Under the pieces are notes generated by a model. It had not been told where the DNA came from. It ran no database searches and worked only from the letters and a program-made list of their open reading frames with translations. A stretch of 64,000 nt of DNA from Basidiobolus meristosporus CBS 931.73 (Eukaryota > Basidiobolomycota > Basidiobolomycetes > Basidiobolales > Basidiobolaceae). The stretch lies in assembly GCA_002104905.1 (NCBI GenBank), contig MCFE01000006.1, positions 1 through 64,000 on the forward strand, given 5' to 3'. Below, piece after piece: positions 35,138 to 47,175 of the stretch. The position numbers and the translations under genes were made by a program. The first letter of the stretch is position 1, and the number at the start of each line of letters is the position of its first letter.

Positions 35138-35663
35138 CTATTCCATTTCCATATCGAACATGTCGGTGTCCTTGTGCTCTGAAGCCGGGATAAACGTTAG
35201 CCACGGTGAACAAGCCAAAATCCGCATACTGTCAAGTTCTAACCTTTTCTGTAGTTCTCCTCCTCTTCCTCCTCCGCATCACTTTTTTCTTTCATGGTTT
35301 CCAGAAGCGAGGCAGGGGTGAAGGAGTGTTGAAGATGAGAAGTAGCAGTAGAGCCTACAGAAGCGCGAGTAACTCCAGGGATAAAGGGGAGATTAGTAGG
35401 CGGGGTTCTAGCAAGTGGAGAATTGCGCAAGTGCAGGAGTGTGCTACGGTCGTATATGATCTTAGTGCCTAACATGTACCAAGTCGTAAGCGTGATGTAG
35501 AATTCAAACTAGAGAGGCCACACTCACCACCGGGGGTGGTTGAGAAAATCGTGCCGTGGGGAGTCGTGCTATAGTCAGCGGGAAGCGGAGTACCAGGCTC
35601 AGCTCTTCTAACTGAGGGGATATCTCTAGCAACTGAGAGACTTGAAGAGAGACGTGTTGCCAT
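35138..35663 (-). CDS. eIF4E-binding protein (4E-BP), metazoan type
   Basis: Three exons, 35528-35663, 35244-35468 and 35138-35178, give 133 residues. Every hallmark of animal 4E-BPs is present in order. DIPSVRR stands in the RAIP region. [16 protein letters not shown] carries the two Thr-Pro sites equivalent to human Thr37 and Thr46. IIYDRSTLL is the eIF4E-binding YxxxxL-hydrophobic motif. [10 protein letters not shown] has the Ser65/Thr70-like sites, followed by [13 protein letters not shown] close to the C-terminus serves as the TOS (TOR signalling) motif. The protein should compete with eIF4G for eIF4E and be released by TORC1 phosphorylation. An acidic Glu run precedes the TOS exon. An in-frame ATG six codons upstream (35681) is an alternative start; 35663 fits the family better. 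Confidence 0.96.
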
Positions 35664-36568
35664 TATGAAATATTGGTTCAAAAAGGGGTAGAGCTGTTTG
35701 CTTAGGCAACGGGGATATACAGAGAGAAGTCTAAAAGGGAAGCTTCTAGCGGAGGGTAACTATCTCTGACTGGGAAAAATAATACAACGGGTCAAAAGAG
35801 TCCTAACGAAAGAAAGGGCGAAGAATGTGACTGAGCTAGCACATGAAGTTATAGGCAAGGGGTGAAGGTCAAGTGATTTTTCTTTCGGGCAACGAAAATT
35901 CCAAATTTACTAGTCACTATTTTTGATAGAACAGGGAAAGGTGTGGATCGAGGTAAGCAAAGCCATGCTTGGTTACCCGAGCCAATTAAGCGCCTTAGTC
36001 TTTCGAAGATCCATTCATCGGTTGAAGAATTTCGTCAACTGCCTAATCTATGGACAATTTGTATCGATGATTAATCAGATCTATGTAGATGTGTTCTCGC
36101 ACTGATAACATGATCATTCCTATCAAAGATGGCTGCTGAATCCTCAAGTGACCAACGAGATGCCTATAGTTACATATGCCCACTGATTGTGATTGTATGG
36201 CATTGATCTCAAGTACATGTTGAATTACGCAAGTGCAATGAGGGTCCAGAGTAGTTGTCACTTCTATTATGATGAGTAACCATGAACATGCTCAGAGCAA
36301 GTGCCTCTGTTGCAACCCCGTTTCTGGCAATGCTGCATTCGATACGCCTAAGGATACAAAGCGATCAACTGACAAATAAGACCAGTTACGTCGTCTCGAG
36401 ACACCTAACCAGGGAATATGTTGGATCATGTAACTATGCATCGCTCAAATAGGTCAAATCCAAGGTAATCTTCGGAATGATTAGTAGCTGATCTTCGGGT
36501 GGCAACTTCGCAAGTGGTACTGGTTTGAACTTCTTTTATTTACACTAGCAATGGGGCAGATCACATAA
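35664..36568. other. Intergenic region
   Basis: No recognisable gene. The segment next to 35664 should hold the 4E-BP promoter; no TATA element was clear. Confidence 0.45.
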
Positions 36569-37476
36569 CTACGAAGTTGCGGTCTCCGAAAACTCAATAA
36601 AGGTACTGCGCATTTGGGTTAGTAAATCCGCGTAACTGCTATAGGTGGCAGCAAGTGTGGTAATCTTCTGGTTGATCTCATCCTATATGCAACCTTGTCA
36701 ATAAACCATTTTGAAGCGGACGGAATGACGCATTGATTTTACCAATTTCAAATCACTTAATTCAGCGCGATCCATCCATAAGATATCTTGTAAATTTTCA
36801 GGCAAGGAGGAGACAGTCTTATTGATGGCAGGTATAAGCTCGGTAAGTTTTCTAGATGAAAACGATCTTTGGTGAGTAGCTGAGTAGGTTGCAAAGCTTA
36901 AGGAGTTATGTACTGTTGGTATTCCGCTTCGAGAATGATGTATTCTCCGGTGTATGGCTCCTTGATGCGCTTCATGAGGCTTTGTCGGTCAGATATAATA
37001 TGATCAAGGTGGGTTTGAAGAGATGCCAGCGTATTCACTTTCCTCCCTTTACATCGCTTAGTATGGCTGTTAGGTTGATGTTTAGAAGACAGCTGAACTT
37101 ACCTAGCTCCTCCGAGCCAAGGATATCACTGGCTTGGTGAAATCTTTGGGTGCCGATGATCTTATGTCTAATCTGTTCAGTAACATAAGTGACTGCATAA
37201 ATAACACAACTGTAGAGACGACCGTACCTCATTGATTTCATTTTCGAGGTCTAGTGAGTGTTGGATGTGATCAACTAATGTAACCGAAGAATCTTCCGCA
37301 ATGTTTGCCTCTGTGCGTTTGTCCTAGGAAGTGTATTAAGATCTCAAGATTGAAAGAATTCTTAGTAAAGTAGGTTTTACCATTTCTGGAAGTTGTAAAT
37401 TAAACGATGAGGCCAGCCTAAGCACACCCTCCAGTGAAGAGGGGTTTTGTGGAGGGATACAGTGGTTTGCAGACAT
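36569..37476 (-). CDS. HAUS2-like augmin complex subunit
   Basis: Six exons are inferred: 37381-37476, 37228-37323, 37103-37172, 36914-37046, 36743-36851 and 36569-36682, giving 205 residues, all in phase. The middle segment LQTHLDHIISDRQSLMKRI, then EPYTGEYIILEAEYQQ, closely follows the conserved core of human HAUS2 (CEP27), where a helix of the type L-x-x-H-L-x-x-V-x-x-x-K-x-x-L-x-x-R-L is followed by P-x(6-8)-I-E-A-x-Y. The rest is predicted helical. Augmin binds existing microtubules and recruits gamma-tubulin complexes for branching nucleation in the spindle. Human HAUS2 is about 235 residues. The intron before exon 4 uses a TACTAAG branch point 9 nt before its acceptor. The frame stays open upstream to 37593, so the start could lie further 5'. 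Confidence 0.65.
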
Positions 37477-37983
37477 CTTCAGAGATAGTATTAACGAACC
37501 TCTATGAGAAGCGGTGGTTTTATGAGTTCGCCCAGACGGCAAATGGAATAAATTGGTGTTGGATAAACATAAACAACCGAAATCACGTGACACAGTATTT
37601 TACTCGATCTGCGTGCTGAAAAAGGCTACTGGTGCCAGCAGCAATCAGACTAATTTTGTTTGGCTTCCATAGCATTTTAGTTTATGGTCGAAAATAGTCG
37701 ATGCTTGTTTACAACTTTTTTAATTTCAATCTGTTGGACAGGAATATAGTCAAGGATCAGAATACAAAGGAAGTGAAAATAAACCAGTTCAGCCGTCGGA
37801 ACGTCGGTAATTGATGATTGGGGATTGATGAAATTCTATCAAAAGCTCCATGTATAAAGAACAAGTTCAGTGGATTGTGTGATGGGAAAGTAATGAAAAA
37901 AATTAAAGGTTGAGGTACATATGATTTCAAACCATAAAGCCTTCACATCGATACCAACATGTTCAGCAGATGCCCTGGTTACT
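37477..37983. other. Short intergenic region
   Basis: No separate gene is seen. It should contain the HAUS2-like promoter and the 3' UTR of the methyltransferase gene. Confidence 0.4.
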
Positions 37984-40900
37984 TTAGATCACTTGATTTC
38001 TTGAAGGTGTAGGGACTAGAACCTTTCTGGCATGATATATTCTATTCGCAAGATTATTTACATTGGCATCCATCTCAACCACCTGCCAAGTGAACTCCAC
38101 TCCAAACATGAGGTTGATGGCGTATACTATTTTTTTAGCATCGGCTTCTTTGAGTCCGTCGAAATCATCCTCTGGTTGCTCTGGGAAATGAATCTGGTCA
38201 AGGGCTAAGCAACGTTGAATAACTGGGAAGAGTGCACTCTGGATTTCCTGTGGGGTAGGCTCTGGGCTTGAGGTACTGGCAGTAATTTTGAAGGGCTTGG
38301 TGATGGCCAATACCGAATACTTGCCATCATGATGGTATCTGAATTCGTAAGTTCCAACCTCCCAAGGCAACTTATCCACAGAAAATACTACCTCTCCAGA
38401 AACCATGCTAGGTGCAGTCTGGTTGGTATTAATCGACTCTTCTGCACTGCTCTCTTCTTCATCATCAGCATTAGTGACGTACAGATAACGACCCTTGGAT
38501 GGGATTGAGGTAATATTGTCCGAGGCGTTGGCACCAATCTTGTACACTCCAATCCAATCCTCCTTTCCATGGTCACTTGGCGCCGACCAAGAAAGTTTGA
38601 TAGGCTCTCCGAGGGAAAAGGTAAGATCTTCTGACACCAAGGATGGCTGAATAGCCAGCGAATATTTCAAAGACTCTTTGCGCTCAAGGGCCTTTTCTGA
38701 TGTTAATCTGGCCTCGACTATCTTTACTTGCGACTGTGTGATCAAGCTTCTGGTTTCAGAGATGATTTCTTGGAGCTTTGGTTTCGCTTTGTCAACAATG
38801 CCAGCGGTTTCTTCCACCACTTTTTCGGCTACTTTCTCGAAAGACTCTGTAACTCGTTCGACAATCTTCTCGGCTGCTCTAGTATTCATGACGATCATCT
38901 GAATTTCCGGAGTTTCCTCCAGTCTCTCTCTAATTGGCTTGGGAATAAACTTGGCGGTCTTGACTGATCTGGTAAGTCCGGCCTCTTTGCGTATGGTGTT
39001 TCCGTATAATTTGCGCATATGAGGGGCTTCGACATATTGCAGGAACAAGAAGCTCGAAATATGTGAAAACAGGGCAAGTCCATAAATTATCATGCTATTA
39101 CTCATCAAGGTAATGCCCCAGAAAGCGGCATGACCAATCAGTTTCTCTGGGTTATTCAAGAATCGATAGATTCCGGTATAGCAAAGCGTGGCGGGGTATT
39201 CGTCAATAAAGAAATCTCCATAGAACCAACCGAAATCCCCCAACACTTCGAACACGGATACAGAGGCCCAGATATGCAGGGCAATCAATAGCAAACCAAA
39301 GGTATGACGAAGCAATACTGCACCATATGTCCAATCAACTGGTAAGTTGTACATCTTGATCGCGACTGCAAGGAAAGATACATAAGTCATGCTCAAAGAA
39401 AGGTTATATATGCTAGAAACAAGATGGTCAGTTCACCGACAGGAATGCAGCTCCTCAATCACGACACATACCTCTTCCAGCTCTCGAATGCATCCCTGTT
39501 AGTGCCGCCGTACTTGATGAAGTGCTTGGTCCAGAATTTTGAAGTGCTCTGGAAATGCAAAACGGCGCCTAGCACATAATTGTGGATCAAACGCCAGGCA
39601 AAGCATTGAACCACTAAAAACCAGGTAAACACCCGTTCGCCACCATTGGCCAATAATGGTACGAAGACGCCACCGTAAAGAATAATTAAGACAATAAACA
39701 GATCTGTCGAACGAAAGAGATCGAAGTTTTTGAAAACTATCAAGTCACGGCGGAAATACGAATTGTGGATGTCTCTTGCCGCATATTGGTCTAAATCGAT
39801 CCCAACAGACTTGCTAAGATCACTGTTGTTGGTGGCCTCCGCTGCTGCCCGGCTGGCGCGTTTAGGTAGACGTGGTGTTCCATATATTTTATCGATGTCT
39901 ACGACGGTAAAAGAGGTTAGATTCCAATCCAAGGTTGAATAAACAGAAACCAAAACATACGAGGGTTTTCCACAAAATGAAGAAACGCAAACTGAGCAGC
40001 ATGTGCCAGCAAACTAATGTACAAGACAGTGTAACTTGCTGACATCAATGCGGCCCCATAAAAGCCAATATAGCCTACTGAATACATTGGATGTGGGGCC
40101 ATTTCAAACACGCCGTCGAACGTTAGAGATTGCTCAATCAGGAAGAAGAAGTCGCCCCAGTCTAATGAATATTTGTAGGTTAACATCAAGAGAAATTAAT
40201 CTGTTGTCGAGAGCGGAAAAATCAATACATACACCATGCAAAGTCTTTCACAACTCGGTGAGCGTCCATCTTTACCCAGAGATTGAAGACTATCAAAAAT
40301 ACACCGACAACCCATCTTAGGATATTGAACAGAAGGCCATAGCTTTCACCGCCTTGAACGAAGGACAACGCAAAGCAGAGATAAGAAGTAAAGTCATTGA
40401 CTAGAATGAGATCTACTACTTGGCGGAAGAGGAGCCAGGTATTGAATTCTATAGGAGTAGACTTGATGGGATGCATGACTTATGTTAATAACAGCATTCA
40501 AAGAGTGATGTAACCATAGAATTTACCTCAAAATCGTAATCATCGCCCATCTTGGAAGTTAGTTCTTTCTTTAGCCAACGGTAAGCTTTTCCACCTTTCT
40601 TGGGCTCGAATATACCCTTCTTGCGGGCTAGTGATACCAATCCTCGCTTGTCACTCTGGTTTTTCAACAAGAGGCCCAATCCAAGATTATAAGCAGTGCG
40701 CCATAGAAGGAATATGACAAGGAAAAAATATTTCCGGAAACCACTGGGTAGTATAAAAAACAAAAGGGCTTGGAAACACAAAACACCCAGAGTTAAGTAA
40801 TCAAACGCCGACTTTTCGACATTAGGATCAAACAAAGTGGAAAGCATGTCTGAAGTGGCTGGGACTTTGAAAACTATATTCAAAAATGGGGGAGGAACGA

Positions 40901-41131
40901 AGTAAGTTTCATGAGATATTCTGATGCGGATTACTGATATAAGCAAGTTGTGCCAAATTGCCGTTGCGAAAGTACTGTTGAAGTACCGAAAGTTTACATA
41001 CTTTTTCCAGAAGGAGTCTTTCCATATGTGACCTCCGGTTTATTCTTGTCCTGCTCATCCTGGTCAATAGTGGCCTTGGGAGGGGCGGCCTCTGAATCTG
41101 GGGCAGACGAATTTCGTTGTTTCAAACTCAT
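37984..41131 (-). CDS. CHO2: Phosphatidylethanolamine N-methyltransferase (Cho2)
   Basis: Six exons, 41002-41131, 40527-40873, 40233-40461, 39961-40161, 39472-39898 and 37984-39412, give 920 residues with consistent phase. The N-terminal [18 protein letters not shown] is the fungal Cho2 entry motif. Multiple membrane helices follow, with two PEMT-type repeats: [18 protein letters not shown] with HFVENPHI, and later [19 protein letters not shown] with QYVEAPH. Both repeats carry the conserved G-x-Y(R)-x(2)-NP / PHP-Y-S-x-G-Y motifs and the E-x-P/ENP end. The C-terminal third contains a beta-sandwich module with DWIGVYKIG seen in fungal Cho2. The enzyme performs the first SAM-dependent methylation of phosphatidylethanolamine in the ER on the way to phosphatidylcholine. 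Yeast Cho2 is 869 residues, so this is full length. Confidence 0.97.
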
Positions 41132-42469
41132 GGCCTGGTAGTAATATGAACGTAATGCTGTTGAAGCAATTGCGTATATCAGGAAATTGTTAACCTAGAG
41201 AAATACAAAAGGAACAACGGGCTAGTGGGGTTCGCCAGGTAGATAAGGATTTTCTAGGACGGTTTCTGGAGCAAATTGAAACCAAAGAAGGAAATTCAAG
41301 TCGGATTGTGCCTATTGGAGTAACATGTGAAAGTAAATGATGCTCTGAATCCAATGCTAAGCCATGTTCAAATCAATGAACAAGGAATGTTACAGAATGA
41401 AACATTTGTTTGATCGGGAATCACTAAGTTGAGAAGGTCGCACAGAGGTACAGACTACGTGGTTGTATATTGTGCTGAAGAGCGCCCTTCAACGTAACAG
41501 AGTAAAGGTGTAATTATCTGATGGGCTGGAATAGAGTCGGCTTTTGTTTGACATGCAGTATAGAAAATTTCCCGGGAATTGCTCAGGACCTTCAAACAGA
41601 TTAAACAAGCAATACAATGTCAATAAAATGATTATCTTCAATTAGCACTCTTGATGTTACAGCTGACATATATGGCAAGCATTCCGGTAAACTCGACGTG
41701 TTAAATTAATACTAGCCAATTTTTGCCTCATGATGTTTAATCAGTGAGGATCACGTCATTTTACAACCTGACTTCATAAGTATAACATGCGAAAACGACT
41801 GGAAAGTTCCTTCACCCATGATGGTGCCAGAATGAAATATATAATCTCGACCACATTTGATTCAGAGATAGACACATAGATGGTTATTACATGATTTCTT
41901 CGCTATGTTTGAGATCGATTCAACTTAACATGAAGAATAAATTAAGCCCGCCACCTATCAGTAGCTGCCAGGTAATATCTCATATCTGGTGTGTTGGTTA
42001 CTATCACTCGTCCTACACGCCGGTCCGTGACCTCAAAAGCCATCGAATGGATGCCTTTTAGTGGACAAACCAATAGCTATTGTGCCTAACATTGCAACCC
42101 ATAGCCATCCTCTAGACTAATTTAATGCTGCATATCATACGATGTATGCTCTGTCCCGTCTACATGGCATATTTTCTAGTGTCAATCTTTACAAAAACTG
42201 ATGCGGAGACAAACACACATTTCCTTAATCCTTTGAAGTGAATTAAATTCGTCATAATTTATGAGTTTCTTCACTACATTGCTACCGACAGAAACAGAGA
42301 ATAAACCTCGCTAGATCTTTCAACCCTGGTCCATTGGGGCTTCAGCAATTAAACCTAATAAATTTACTTTTCATGTAGTTTTATTTGCAAACTAGTTCAG
42401 ACTGCTGATTGTTAATTCAAACAGACAAGCAACGGCTATACATATTGCTTGCATCAGGAGTGCAGCTAC
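41132..42469. other. Intergenic region without a recognisable gene
   Basis: AT-rich, with no conserved frame. The 41132-41400 part should be the CHO2 promoter. No inositol-responsive (ICRE) consensus was confidently picked out by eye. Confidence 0.45.
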
Positions 42470-42900
42470 TTACTGAAAATTGATCACTAGATGAACTTCG
42501 CCAACTGATTTACCACTCTTGTTTTGCAAAGTATACCATCCGTCGGCGGTGCCACGAGCAGCTAGATCACCAAGAGTAACAATGGTGCTGCCGACCTTGT
42601 CGGTATCCAGACCAGCCATCTCACGGTCCAAAAGTTCGATATGAAGCTCATTGTGGCTAGAGTCAAACTTCAAATTGAAAGATTCGTTGATAACTGGATT
42701 GGGGTCATTCTTTTTGGCACTGGTCTTCTCCTTGGAAGTGATACCATGGCCAGTGTAGAGTTTGAAAATGGGATCGATTTTGTCCAGGAGATCGTTGTTC
42801 TTTAAGTTACGGCCTTCGACTACAAAAAGGTGATATGTTAAAATGGTTCAAAGTAGGATACTGTGAGCGGCTACTTACCAACTGTTACTTGAATGGACAT
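42470..42900 (-). CDS. Small single C2-domain protein
   Basis: Two exons, 42879-42900 (22 nt) and 42470-42819, are joined by a 59-nt GTAAGT...TAG intron, giving 123 residues. The sequence MSIQVTV, EGRNLKNNDLLDKIDPIF begins a C2 beta-sandwich, continued by NPVINESFNLKFDSSHNELHIELLDREM and ending VGEVHLVINFQ. The Asp residues of loop 1 (LLDKIDP) and loop 3 (LDREMAGLDTD) are partly preserved, so Ca2+-dependent phospholipid binding is possible. The whole protein is one C2 domain, like small plant/fungal C2 proteins. A membrane-targeting or adaptor role is inferred. The first exon carries only seven codons. Confidence 0.85.
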
Positions 42901-42948
42901 CTTGGGATATTAAATTGAAACTATGGAAAGCCATGGAATAGGATGGGG

Positions 42949-42957
42949 ATTTTATAG
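42949..42957 (-). promoter_or_regulatory. Candidate TATA box of the C2-domain gene
   Basis: CTATAAAAT on the minus strand lies 49 nt upstream of the ATG at 42900, a canonical TATA match. Confidence 0.5.
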
Positions 42958-43513
42958 TGTCGTCTAAGCCACCAAGCCGTCGTCAAACAACATGAGGTGT
43001 GTACGTAAACCCCTTGTAATAGTGAACACTCATTTCCCACCCAGCGTTATGGTCTTCACTACTGTATGCCCTAACTTTCATAGCGGAATAGTCTAGAATG
43101 CTCACGTCAGGTAAGACAAGAGCATACGTCAAAGTAACCCAATAAGAACAATGTCCTCACAAGCAACAGCATTTATTTTAAAGATATATTTCTTGGTATT
43201 AGTAGTGACGTTCATGTACGACATATATAGTCATCACACATTCATATTGATTGTGGCCAAGCAGCAAAATGAATTCACATCAAGTAAGAAGGATTGATGA
43301 TACTACTACATGCGATACGCCATTTTACACGCTTAAATTGGTACTCTCTCAGATGATCATTAGTGAATAGAAAGCAGAGATGATCCTGCATTATTCATGA
43401 GGAATACTAATTTTCAAGGCTTGACATGCATCTTAGAAGCCATTAAATGCAGGATCATCAAAGATGCTGAATGAATCCACGCGCTACCGTGCTTTTACAG
43501 AACCAAAAACACG
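42958..43513. other. Divergent promoter region
   Basis: This stretch separates the divergently transcribed C2 and CHAP genes. TATA boxes lie at both edges, and no coding sequence is seen between them. Confidence 0.45.
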
Positions 43514-43522
43514 CTATAAAAG
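43514..43522 (+). promoter_or_regulatory. Candidate TATA box of the CHAP-domain gene
   Basis: CTATAAAAG lies 52 nt upstream of the ATG at 43574, a canonical TATA sequence. Confidence 0.5.
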
Positions 43523-43573
43523 CCACCGAACTTGGATTGAATTTCATAAGTTTAGACGCTCCTTCCAATCAAC

Positions 43574-44098
43574 ATGCATTTCTTACGTATCATTGCTATT
43601 TTCTCTTCCCTGGGAGTATTCCTCCAAGCCTTACCTCTACGTGACTTTAGAACGAAAGACTTGGCATCAGACAGATTTCATGATCTGGCTGAAATACGCA
43701 TCACGAAAGGTGATGGAGATGACCATAATAATGATGGAACTGGTGGTTACCTGGATTTCCAATTCAAGAATGGCCAATGCACTGATTGGGCAGACGCTCG
43801 TTACTTTGAATTGACTGGTCACCATATAGATTGGTCTGGTGATGCTTCATCCTGGCCTCGAAAGGCCAGGAAATCTACAGGTTGGGTAGTATCAGAGAGA
43901 CCTCAAGTCCCATCTATTATAGTAATTCCGCCAAGAGCTCAAGGTACAGGGAGTCCAGGACATGTTGCAATTGTAGAGGAAATAAATTCGGATGGTACCG
44001 TATATACAAGTAACTTCAATTACAATGGTGGCCCTTACAAAAAAACTTTTGCCAACTTCCATACCGATGACGGAGTATATTTCATATGGCATGAGTAG
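43574..44098 (+). CDS. Secreted CHAP-domain amidase/peptidase
   Basis: A single exon of 174 residues. Residues 1-20 (MHFLRIIAIFSSLGVFLQA) are a signal peptide. The mature protein is a CHAP (NlpC/P60-like) papain-fold domain: NGQCTDWADARYFELTG carries the catalytic Cys, and GHVAIVEEINSDGTVYTS carries the catalytic His, followed by SNFNY as the likely third position. The W-P-R-K-A and VPSIIVIPPRA segments fit the usual middle of bacterial CHAP proteins. Known CHAP enzymes cleave peptidoglycan (amidase or endopeptidase) or glutathionylspermidine. A secreted fungal version could act on bacterial cell walls. Small size, no introns and bacterial-like sequence are compatible with horizontal acquisition, though the gene has a eukaryotic TATA box and signal peptide. 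Confidence 0.88.
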   Translation: MHFLRIIAIFSSLGVFLQALPLRDFRTKDLASDRFHDLAEIRITKGDGDDHNNDGTGGYLDFQFKNGQCTDWADARYFELTGHHIDWSGDASSWPRKARKSTGWVVSERPQVPSIIVIPPRAQGTGSPGHVAIVEEINSDGTVYTSNFNYNGGPYKKTFANFHTDDGVYFIWHE

Positions 44099-47000
44099 TC
44101 GACAATTGACACCCATACCAGTACATCCTGGTAGCAGTTCCTATTTCATTTTTACGCATGTCTCTCAGTTAAGCAAGCAATGTCAACGCATTAGTAAATT
44201 GAATACAGTATTTTAATTGCGAATAAAGTAAGCCATTAAATCATAATTTGTTACTTAGCGCCTTTGATGTTCACATTTAAACTGATGCTAAAAATTTCTA
44301 TAAGAGGCATGGAAGTGCTTTGCTTGTGGATTAGTTACTTCAATCCTCTTCACTTGATAGGGTGCAGCTTCACCGAGTAGAATGAGGGCGAGTATGCTTG
44401 ATACATCTATATAGACTTCCAAGAGTATTGCACCTCTATGCCAATATGTTACGTTTGATGCACATGTGATATCGAGTAATACACATGGCGCTATCGCTGA
44501 TCGTCAGTCCAATGGCACTAATAATTGTTATTATAGTTTTGAGTCAGCGTTGTGCTGGTTTGTTATATCAGCAAAAGAGCACCTAGTGACTGCAATTCCA
44601 TTCAATACCAATGTAAAGTAGCTGATGTTGTTCGAGTAATTATTAGATATAAAAATCGACATGGAGGGACCAAGAAACTAATGATACTTCGAATGTTAGG
44701 AATTACTGGAAGCATCTAAAACCAACTACAAATAGTTCTAGGAGGTTTGGCAAAATCTGTTTACTTGATTTCTGCGTCGCAAATCCTGCCTCTCATATCA
44801 ATAGTAGATACCGGACGACCTGTAGGTAATAGTCTGCTAGATTGCTGGAGATTACCTGCTATATTAAACTAGGGTCAGCGTGATCATCACCAAAGGTATG
44901 AGTTGGTCAGGAGTAGGCACATAATGTTAATGTACGTATATTCAAAGTCAGAAATATTTTTAATAATACCATTTTTCTATTTAGTATAGAATTAAAGTGG
45001 GCATATCTTAAGCACTATATTTTTAGATGACTGATGACTTCAAAAGGTCTCCTCAATATTTCTTGAAATAGGCTTGCTTTTTGCATTAAAAGATCATCAC
45101 GGAGCAAATGATGGGCTTCAGTCATTTACCTAGGCTTGAAAATATAACCGAAGTTGGTTTGAGACCTCATCCGAGATAAAGAGATGTTAAGGAATTTGAT
45201 ACACATGCCGTGTATCCTAAATCGTCTTATTCGATAATGAGTATAATATTTAGTCTCGTATGAACTTGATCATTTTGTGATTTTAATTCTTGGGGTTGTT
45301 GTATATATAGAACTACTGTCAAATGAGAAAACTTGGAATATATGAACACCACTCCAAGAGTGTCCCGAAAGTGGTTCGATGATATTTATTTGTATACAAA
45401 TAACAGACGTTCTCAATTTATTAAACTGTCTTTTATTACTGTTAAACATTCAGGCTGGCATTTTGGACTTATACTTCAAGAGCATATAACTGTGCGACTA
45501 ACAGCAAACGAAAAGATATTCCAGCTTCGTTTTTCTTATCGATTTTAACAGACAAAGGTGACTGACGAACAAACTTTGGTGTTTAGCTCAAACAATGATG
45601 TACGCATATTACGAATTGAGCGACTACTGTTGACTAGTCAACTATACATTCATTGCGCAATCGAACTATTCTCATAGAGGCGATGTTGATCCTTCAAAGA
45701 AACAATCTTCATTATGCTATAATAGGTTCATGACTGCTTAAATGAGATATGTATACCAGTTGCCAGTAATCGCTTGGTGGCAGTACAACTCTTACCAATA
45801 TTTTGAGGATAGACAATTATATTGTTATAAATAGTATGTCCAACATTAAATCAGTGGATGTTTATTTTAAAAGTATGAATCTTCCAATACCAGAGTATTA
45901 GGCATGTCTCACAGTAATTTATATTTTTGAGCCGTTTAGCCAATAGCTGTGTCTACTTCACGATTGATGCAGATATGAACAGATAAATGGAGGAAATCAC
46001 AAATTAATTCGTACGATAGATCTAGTTTCAATAATTTGGAAATACCACTTACTTCAGGCTGCAACTTTCATTCAATTTTACTATTTACTTATGGGCTGTG
46101 GTACTGTTTTTCATCCATTTTGGATTAGCTTGGGAATGGAAACCCTGTGCTCATATATACAGGAGTGGGGCATGGACAGGGAATGATGATGGTATGTATG
46201 CTTTACTTTGCTGACTATCAGGACGGGATTGTTTTTTCTGCCGTCAACCCTTCATAGAATCAACAGCGCATGGATTTTGACACGAAAACATCAAATTTCA
46301 AAGCCCCACCTCACTCCTGCATTATCTCCTGGACATGAAACTTCGCATTCGTTTTAAAGTTGCCACTTGAATTGGGATTCCTTGATACTGTTAACAACCT
46401 TGAGATTATTGGTTCTACTACATTACGACCAAACCTATCGGAAACCCAAGTTTGCCACCTTTATTTTAAACTACTTTTGGATACAAGATAATATAAAACA
46501 ATGTTCATACGTGACACATCAAAATTTATCCAATATGTGAGGTGTATATTTTGCAGTAGTGATCCCTGCATATTTGATGCACAAGTCTCTGTAACAAGTA
46601 ACAATCCCCCCTATCGGGCATTTGTCTTCATCTCTAGGCATTTTGTGACTAGCAAGGCTTACTTCGATACTGTCTGAAGTATTCGACATCTGTATACTTG
46701 AATAGCAACTCAATAGATTTAATGCAAATGGCTATAAGGACATTAACACAATATCCTGTATTCCATATTTCAATATAGTCGATTCCGTGTAATAGAACAA
46801 GGTATTATAATAATTAATATAAGCTTGTAATGTTGTCTTACCTGCTCCATATTTAACCCTTTCAAGTCGGCCCTTGAGGCTTTCACTTGCATAGTAACCC
46901 TACTCTCATGAACTGTATACTCTCCTTTTAAAGGTTGATAATTTACTTGCGTTACTTGAGCAATACTATTACTTTTCTACTTGATACTTTTTCAATTCAG

Positions 47001-47175
47001 CTGCTCTTGGGTCGAAACTTTAGCCATCAACTCCATTTTTCCAAGTTGCTATAGTTTATACTAGTCCCTACTTCCAAACAACACTTCCTTATTAAAAGAA
47101 ATTTCTCCTGATTGCCCAACCAAACGCTATTCCGGAAACTGAGGGTTTCTGAACGAATTCAACTCTACCAACAAT
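44099..47175. other. Gene-poor region of ~3.1 kb
   Basis: No frame of recognisable family is present; the longest are ~70 codons without conserved motifs. The last few hundred bases (C/T-rich stretches around 46860-47160) should be the promoter and 5' UTR of the large coiled-coil gene. Confidence 0.45.
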
